From: Pedobacter ghigonis
GTDB lineage: Bacteria; Bacteroidota; Bacteroidia; Sphingobacteriales; Sphingobacteriaceae
Direction: 5' to 3'
Assembly (NCBI RefSeq): GCF_903166585.1
Contig: NZ_CAESCM010000011.1
Location: 18,204-82,203, forward strand
Length of the DNA stretch: 64,000 nt
Shown: positions 63,472 through 64,000 of the stretch, one piece after another
Layout of the letters: each line of letters starts with the position of its first letter
Numbering within the stretch: position 1 is the stretch's first letter
Position numbers and translations under genes: made by a program
Notes under the pieces: model-generated
The model's database searches: none
What the model was told of the DNA's origin: nothing
What the model saw: the letters and a program-made list of their open reading frames with translations, nothing else

Positions 63472-63572
63472 CGTCATTTCGAGCGGAATGCAATGAAGTC
63501 GAGAAATCTACATATTACAGCTATAGATCTCTCCCGACTTAATGTCGGGACTGCGCTCCAGTCGAGATGACG
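63472..63572. repeat. Hairpin repeat element with CGTCAT ends
   Basis: The outer arms 63472-63483 and 63561-63572 pair imperfectly, and an inner perfect stem pairs 63533-63538 with 63544-63549. It is a common type of Bacteroidota intergenic repeat element, with ends like those of the element at 55011. Confidence 0.65.
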
Positions 63573-63587
63573 ACTTACCTCTAAATC

Positions 63588-64000
63588 CTACCCTTTAATC
63601 AGCTTATATTTAATCCAGAAATCGGTTGATTTAGCAGTAGATTCCATACCTCCCTGAGGTCTTTGGCCACGGCCTCCACCACCGCCCATTCCGCCACCAG
63701 ATCTTCCACCTCCCATACCGCCACGGCCGCCGCCCATGCCACCTCTCGACATACCACCGCCAGGTCTTTCGCCTCCTTCCGGTCTGCCTTCTTTATGCAT
63801 TTCAGCTTTATTTGGCTGGTTAAGCTTAATATTATAAACCAATGGCTTTTTCATGTCCAGATTGACAGCCAATTGGGCTAATGGAATACTGAGTTCATAA
63901 ATCAGGTCTTTATTGGGATGAATACTCATACCCGTTTCAATTCCGCTCTGGTTATCTGCAGGCAAATCGCCATCAGCAATGTTTTTGAAACCCGAAATGC
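63588..64000 (-). CDS. Gly-rich protein, C-terminal part (cut by the window end)
   Basis: The frame is open to the right edge, so the gene starts beyond 64000. The visible part holds a beta-rich segment (GIETGMSIHPNKDLIYELSIPL), then a Lys/Glu-rich stretch, then ~40 residues of Gly/Met/Arg repeats (GGMGGGRGGMGGGR) and a closing STDFWIKYKLIKG. I do not recognise the family. The Gly-rich part is low complexity and probably a flexible linker. Product and function are unknown. Confidence 0.62.
   Translation of the reverse strand, partial: ISGFKNIADGDLPADNQSGIETGMSIHPNKDLIYELSIPLAQLAVNLDMKKPLVYNIKLNQPNKAEMHKEGRPEGGERPGGGMSRGGMGGGRGGMGGGRSGGGMGGGGGRGQRPQGGMESTAKSTDFWIKYKLIKG

Noticed and set aside
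63663-63881. Plus-strand Ser/Thr/Ala-rich frame
   Set aside because: It is the antisense of the Gly-rich coding part; low-complexity shadow.

Overview
The window looks like chromosome from a Bacteroidota bacterium, most likely a Pedobacter-like member of the Sphingobacteriaceae. Signs of this are the many small SPII lipoproteins, a grasp-with-spasm peptide operon (known mainly from this phylum), TAnnTTTG-type promoter boxes, weak Shine-Dalgarno sites, and housekeeping proteins (MnmE, ArgS, RNase R, biosynthetic arginine decarboxylase, CtlX) of Bacteroidota type. No rRNA, tRNA or CRISPR array was found.

Layout. (1) About 1-9.4 kb is accessory DNA. A 173-bp gene fragment occurs twice and brackets a PadR regulator plus a membrane protein. 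A tight minus-strand operon follows: an EACC1-like small protein, a caspase-like protease, an ABC ATPase and a large membrane protein. Next is a Septu-like pair, an AAA ATPase broken by one in-frame stop and an HNH nuclease. (2) About 9.7-27.3 kb is ordinary chromosome: NAD(P)-binding proteins, an AI-2E family permease, a PAS histidine kinase, two tandem PqiA-like proteins, lipoproteins, and a RiPP (ribosomally made, modified peptide) operon at 18-20.5 kb. The RiPP operon encodes precursor, ATP-grasp and SPASM proteins plus an extra 59-codon gene joined by ATGA overlaps on both sides. (3) From 27,450 to 45,220 lies an AT-rich integrated island. It is bounded by two 18-bp copies of the mnmE 3' end that differ at three positions, all synonymous (both read FCIGK-stop). 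It carries an uncharacterised cytosolic/4-TM gene pair, a five-gene type I restriction operon with an AAA ATPase and HNH nuclease appended, small hypothetical genes, a frameshifted glycosylase-like gene, a replication-like protein, an excisionase-like protein and a tyrosine integrase next to mnmE. (4) About 45.2-64 kb is core chromosome: mnmE, a second AI-2E permease, argS, an arginine/citrulline enzyme cluster (deiminase-like, CtlX, SpeA), DUF72, an exonuclease, a fused oligopeptide-type ABC ATPase, a sialidase-like protein, rnr, a polyprenyl synthetase, and a Gly-rich protein cut by the window end. Its spacers hold tandem repeats, REP-like palindromes and hairpin elements.

The most interesting candidate system is the EACC1-caspase-ABC-membrane operon (2.6-6.75 kb). 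The C-terminus of the caspase and the N-terminus of the ABC ATPase appear to share a paralogous helical domain. That suggests the protease is coupled to the membrane ATPase by homotypic contact, like the effector-associated domains of known NTP-dependent conflict systems. The other candidates are the 59-codon gene in the peptide operon and the two-gene module at the left end of the island. All functional statements come from reading motifs by eye; no database search was run.
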